The notes under the pieces are model-generated. The model was not told the DNA's origin, searched no databases, and saw only the letters and a list, made by a program, of their open reading frames with translations. The position numbers and the translations under genes were made by a program. 64,000 nucleotides of DNA from Nocardioides mangrovicus (GTDB lineage: Bacteria > Actinomycetota > Actinomycetes > Propionibacteriales > Nocardioidaceae): assembly GCF_003674065.1 (NCBI RefSeq), contig NZ_RDBE01000001.1, forward strand, positions 818,571-882,570. The letters are read 5' to 3'. Of the stretch, positions 61,708 to 64,000 are shown piece after piece (position 1 is the stretch's first letter; every line of letters begins with the position of its first letter).

Positions 61708-62306
61708 TCGTGCGTCCGCAGCGCCTCGGCGGTGCGCGGACCGACGCCGAGGGCGATCGCCTCGCGCAGGTCGTCGGCGGTGTCGACGTCACGCCGCAGC
61801 GAGCGCACCTCGAGCGTCGACGGCGCGTACCCGGCCTCGACGTGCGCGGCGAACGAGTCGGCGCCGAAGCGGGGTGTGAACCCGGCCGCGGCTGGCACGG
61901 CGAGCAGCGTCGAGCCGGTCCCGGCAGCGTCGGCCACCACGGCGCCCGGTCCCTCCACCGCCTCGAGCGCAGCAGTCAGCTCGCGCTCGCGCAGACAGGG
62001 CAGATCGCCCAGCAGGCAGGCGATCGAGGCATCGTGCGGCAGCTGCTCGCGTGCGCGCAGCAGGGCGCGGTTGAGGTCTCCCTCGCCGAGGTCGGGCAGC
62101 CGCTCGCAGCCGGCGATCGCGGCGAGGTCCTCGTCGTGCGTCACGACGTAGGTCGCGTGCACCGCGGACGACGCAGAGCAGGCTGCGAGGGTGTCGAGGG
62201 CGAAGGCGCGCATGAGCGTCTCGCGAGGCAGTCCGAGGAGCCGCGACTTGGCCCGGTCGAGCGGCTTCACCGGCACCAGCACGTCCCAGCGCTTGGCAGA
62301 GGGCAC
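61698..62306 (-). CDS. cofC: 2-phospho-L-lactate / phosphoenolpyruvate guanylyltransferase (CofC/FbiD)
   Basis: 202 residues. Nucleotidyltransferase fold: WDVLVPVKPLDRAKSRLLGLPRETLMRAFALDTLAAC, CLLGDLPCLRERELTAALEA, DAAGTGSTLLAVP and FTPRFGADSFAAHVEAGY. It activates 2-phospholactate or PEP with GTP for F420 side-chain assembly. GTG start. cofC between hup and plsC is frequent in actinobacteria. F420-dependent enzymes such as the nitroreductase-family protein at 121-519 need its product. The stop lies in the shared terminator. Confidence 0.9.
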   Translation of the reverse strand: MPSAKRWDVLVPVKPLDRAKSRLLGLPRETLMRAFALDTLAACSASSAVHATYVVTHDEDLAAIAGCERLPDLGEGDLNRALLRAREQLPHDASIACLLGDLPCLRERELTAALEAVEGPGAVVADAAGTGSTLLAVPAAAGFTPRFGADSFAAHVEAGYAPSTLEVRSLRRDVDTADDLREAIALGVGPRTAEALRTHEGR

Positions 62307-62359
62307 ACCCGATCCTGGCAGTAGGCTGCAACCGGTTCACGATCGGCGAGAGGACCCGG

Positions 62360-63133
62360 GTGGCGCGGCGACGCAGGCTCGACCAGAAGCGGGGCTGGGC
62401 CTTCGGGTTCGCCGCCGACGTGGTCAGGCCGACGCTGACCGTGCTGACCAGACGCGACTGGCGCGACGGGCTGAAGATCCCCGCGTCCGGCGGCGTCGTG
62501 CTTGCCTGCAACCACCTCTCGCACGCCGACCCGCTGACGCTGGCGCACTTCGTCTACGACCATGGCCGGATCGTGCGGTACCTGGCCAAGCAGGAGGTCT
62601 TCGACATGCCGGTGGTGGGCACCATCGCCGCCAGCGCCGGGCAGATCCCAGTGGCGCGGCTCTCGACCGACGCCTCGCGCTCCTACGACGCTGCGGTCGA
62701 GGCGATCCACGACGGCCAGGCCGTGGTGTTCTACCCCGAGGGCACCATCACCCGTGACCCCGACCTGTGGCCGATGCGCGGCAAGACCGGCGCCGCCCGT
62801 GTCGCGCTGACCACCGGCTGCCCCGTGGTGCCGATCGGGCACTGGGGGGTGCAGGAGCTGCTGCCGCCCTACGGCAAGCCGCATCTGCTGCCACGCAAGA
62901 CGATCCACGTGAAGGCCGGCGACCCGGTCGACCTCGACGACCTGCGCGAGGGTCCGGTGACCTCGCCGGTGCTGCACGAGGCGACGGCGCGCATCATGGC
63001 CGCGATCACCACCATCGTCGAGGACCTGCGAGGCGAGACGGCACCGGCCGAGCGCTACGACCCGCGCGCCCACGGTGTGCGGCAAACCGGAAACCCCCAC
63101 GAGAAGTCGCACGAGAAGAAGGAGTCTTCGTGA
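62360..63133 (+). CDS. plsC: 1-acyl-sn-glycerol-3-phosphate acyltransferase
   Basis: 257 residues. The HX4D motif NHLSHADPL (about 51-60), FYPEGTITR and [11 protein letters not shown] are the PlsC signatures. It adds the second acyl chain to lysophosphatidate at the membrane. The C-terminus is hydrophilic ([11 protein letters not shown]). GTG start. It is divergent from cofC. gpsA, which makes the glycerol-3-phosphate backbone, follows with a GTGA overlap, coupling two steps of phospholipid synthesis. Confidence 0.93.
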   Translation: MARRRRLDQKRGWAFGFAADVVRPTLTVLTRRDWRDGLKIPASGGVVLACNHLSHADPLTLAHFVYDHGRIVRYLAKQEVFDMPVVGTIAASAGQIPVARLSTDASRSYDAAVEAIHDGQAVVFYPEGTITRDPDLWPMRGKTGAARVALTTGCPVVPIGHWGVQELLPPYGKPHLLPRKTIHVKAGDPVDLDDLREGPVTSPVLHEATARIMAAITTIVEDLRGETAPAERYDPRAHGVRQTGNPHEKSHEKKESS

Positions 63134-64000
63134 GCCGCATCGCCGTCCTGCCCGCCGGCTCGTGGGGCACCACGTTCTCGATCGTGCTCGGCGACGCCGG
63201 TCACGACGTCGTGCTGTGGGCTCGACGCGACGAGGTGGCCCAGGCGGTCAACGCACGCCACGAGAACCCCGACTACCTGCCCGGCATCGAGCTGCCGCCC
63301 AACGTCTCGGCCACCAGCGACGTCGAGAAGGCGCTGGCCGGTGCCGACGTCGTCGTGCTGGCCGTCCCCTCGCAGAGCCTGCGCGCGAACCTCGCCGAGT
63401 GGGCCGAGGCGATCCCGCGCGAGGCGGTGCTGGTCTCGCTGATGAAGGGCGTGGAGCTCGGCACGCTGGACCGCATGAGCGAGGTGATCGCCGACGTCAC
63501 CGGTGCCGGTCCCGAGCGCATCGCGGTCGTCAGCGGCCCCAACCTGGCCAAGGAGATCGCTGCCCGCGAGCCGGCGGCCTCGGTGGTGGCGTGCGCCGAT
63601 CTCGACGTCGCCCGCCGGCTGCAGGACCTGGTCCACACGCGAGCCTTCCGGCCGTACTCGACCACCGACGTCGTGGGCTGCGAGATCGGCGGCACCTACA
63701 AGAACGTGATCGCGCTGTGCGTCGGCATGGCCGCAGGCCTGGGGTTCGGCGACAACACCACCGCCTCGCTCATCACGCGTGGCCTGGCCGAGACGGCCCG
63801 GCTGGCGACGGCGCTGGGGGCCGACCCGCTCACGCTGATGGGCCTGGCGGGTCTCGGCGACCTGGTCGCCACCTGCTCCTCGCCGCTCTCGCGCAACCGC
63901 ACCTTCGGCGAGAAGCTGGGCCAGGGGATGGGCGTCGCCGAGATCACCGCCGAGCTGCGCCAGACCGCCGAGGGCGTGAAGTCCTGCGCCTCCATCCGCG
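63130..64000 (+). CDS. gpsA: glycerol-3-phosphate dehydrogenase [NAD(P)+], partial (C-terminus beyond window)
   Basis: The first 290 residues are present. NAD-binding N-terminus [17 protein letters not shown]; usually GAGSWGT, so the first Gly of GxGxxG is Pro here. Catalytic Lys in [12 protein letters not shown] and [15 protein letters not shown], followed by [19 protein letters not shown] and [19 protein letters not shown]. It reduces dihydroxyacetone phosphate to sn-glycerol-3-phosphate. GTG overlaps the plsC stop; AAGAAGGAG lies 5-10 nt upstream. Runs off the right edge in the C-terminal domain. Confidence 0.93.
   Translation, partial: MSRIAVLPAGSWGTTFSIVLGDAGHDVVLWARRDEVAQAVNARHENPDYLPGIELPPNVSATSDVEKALAGADVVVLAVPSQSLRANLAEWAEAIPREAVLVSLMKGVELGTLDRMSEVIADVTGAGPERIAVVSGPNLAKEIAAREPAASVVACADLDVARRLQDLVHTRAFRPYSTTDVVGCEIGGTYKNVIALCVGMAAGLGFGDNTTASLITRGLAETARLATALGADPLTLMGLAGLGDLVATCSSPLSRNRTFGEKLGQGMGVAEITAELRQTAEGVKSCASIR

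Overview
The window is chromosomal DNA from a high-GC actinobacterium, most likely a member of the Nocardioidaceae (Nocardioides-like). This is inferred from the strong GC bias at third codon positions, frequent GTG starts, many GTGA/ATGA start-stop overlaps, many starts 6-8 nt downstream of a TANNNT box (leaderless transcripts), and the gene order ilvBNC-serA-leuB-ilvE-cimA-gltX-leuCD-hup-cofC-plsC-gpsA. I see no phage, transposase or CRISPR array.

The backbone is branched-chain amino acid biosynthesis: ilvD (1.9-3.6 kb), ilvBNC (6.9-10.2 kb), leuB and ilvE (27.8-30.0 kb), cimA (33.3-34.9 kb) and leuCD with a divergent IclR-type regulator (52.9-55.7 kb). With cimA and leuBCD the cell can make 2-oxobutyrate from pyruvate and acetyl-CoA, so the window encodes a full route to valine and a threonine-independent route to isoleucine. 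leuA is not present. Three transcription units open with a very short ORF rich in Leu/Val/Ile codons: MRELLLVRHRRVGRA before ilvB, MRSVFVLIVRRGEAF before leuB, and MQQFGIIIV before cimA. The ilvB and cimA leaders are followed by hairpin/T-tract terminators, so these look like ribosome-mediated attenuators. A TGAGAC/GTCTCA element recurs at leuB, leuC and ilvE and is a candidate site for the IclR regulator.

Between these genes, left to right: an alpha/beta hydrolase fragment with a deazaflavin-type nitroreductase and an MHS transporter (0-1.9 kb); two secreted S53 (sedolisin) peptidases (3.7-5.4 and 16.2-18.2 kb); VOC and GNAT proteins; an orphan gene pair and a NarL-type two-component system (10.3-14.2 kb); PRC-barrel proteins with a tiny membrane protein (14.3-15.6 kb); serA; a Tat-exported PhoD phosphatase; a MocR/YczE divergent pair with an operator-like dyad; a cell-wall amidase; an APC permease (19.9-26.7 kb); a Ser/Thr kinase; a patatin-like protein; an amidase; a three-gene operon of unknown membrane-anchored proteins (36.7-38.6 kb); an XRE-cupin regulator with a thioredoxin-reductase-like flavoprotein; a decayed 3'-5' exonuclease gene (41.9-42.4 kb); MOSC, FAHD, gltX and CPBP protease genes; tRNA-Gln(CTG) and tRNA-Glu(CTC) (48.5-48.7 kb); an esterase/ABC-2-like/TetR/NUDIX group; and a four-gene sulfone/sulfonate oxidation operon with a LysR regulator (55.8-60.9 kb) lying between leuD and hup. 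The window ends in gpsA.

A family of 64-71 bp palindromes with GG(n)TAGTC...GACTA(n)CC ends lies at the ends of the APC permease, ilvE and cimA genes. A fourth copy is embedded in frame inside a coding gene at 43427-43490. This in-frame copy and the three attenuators are the observations most worth following.
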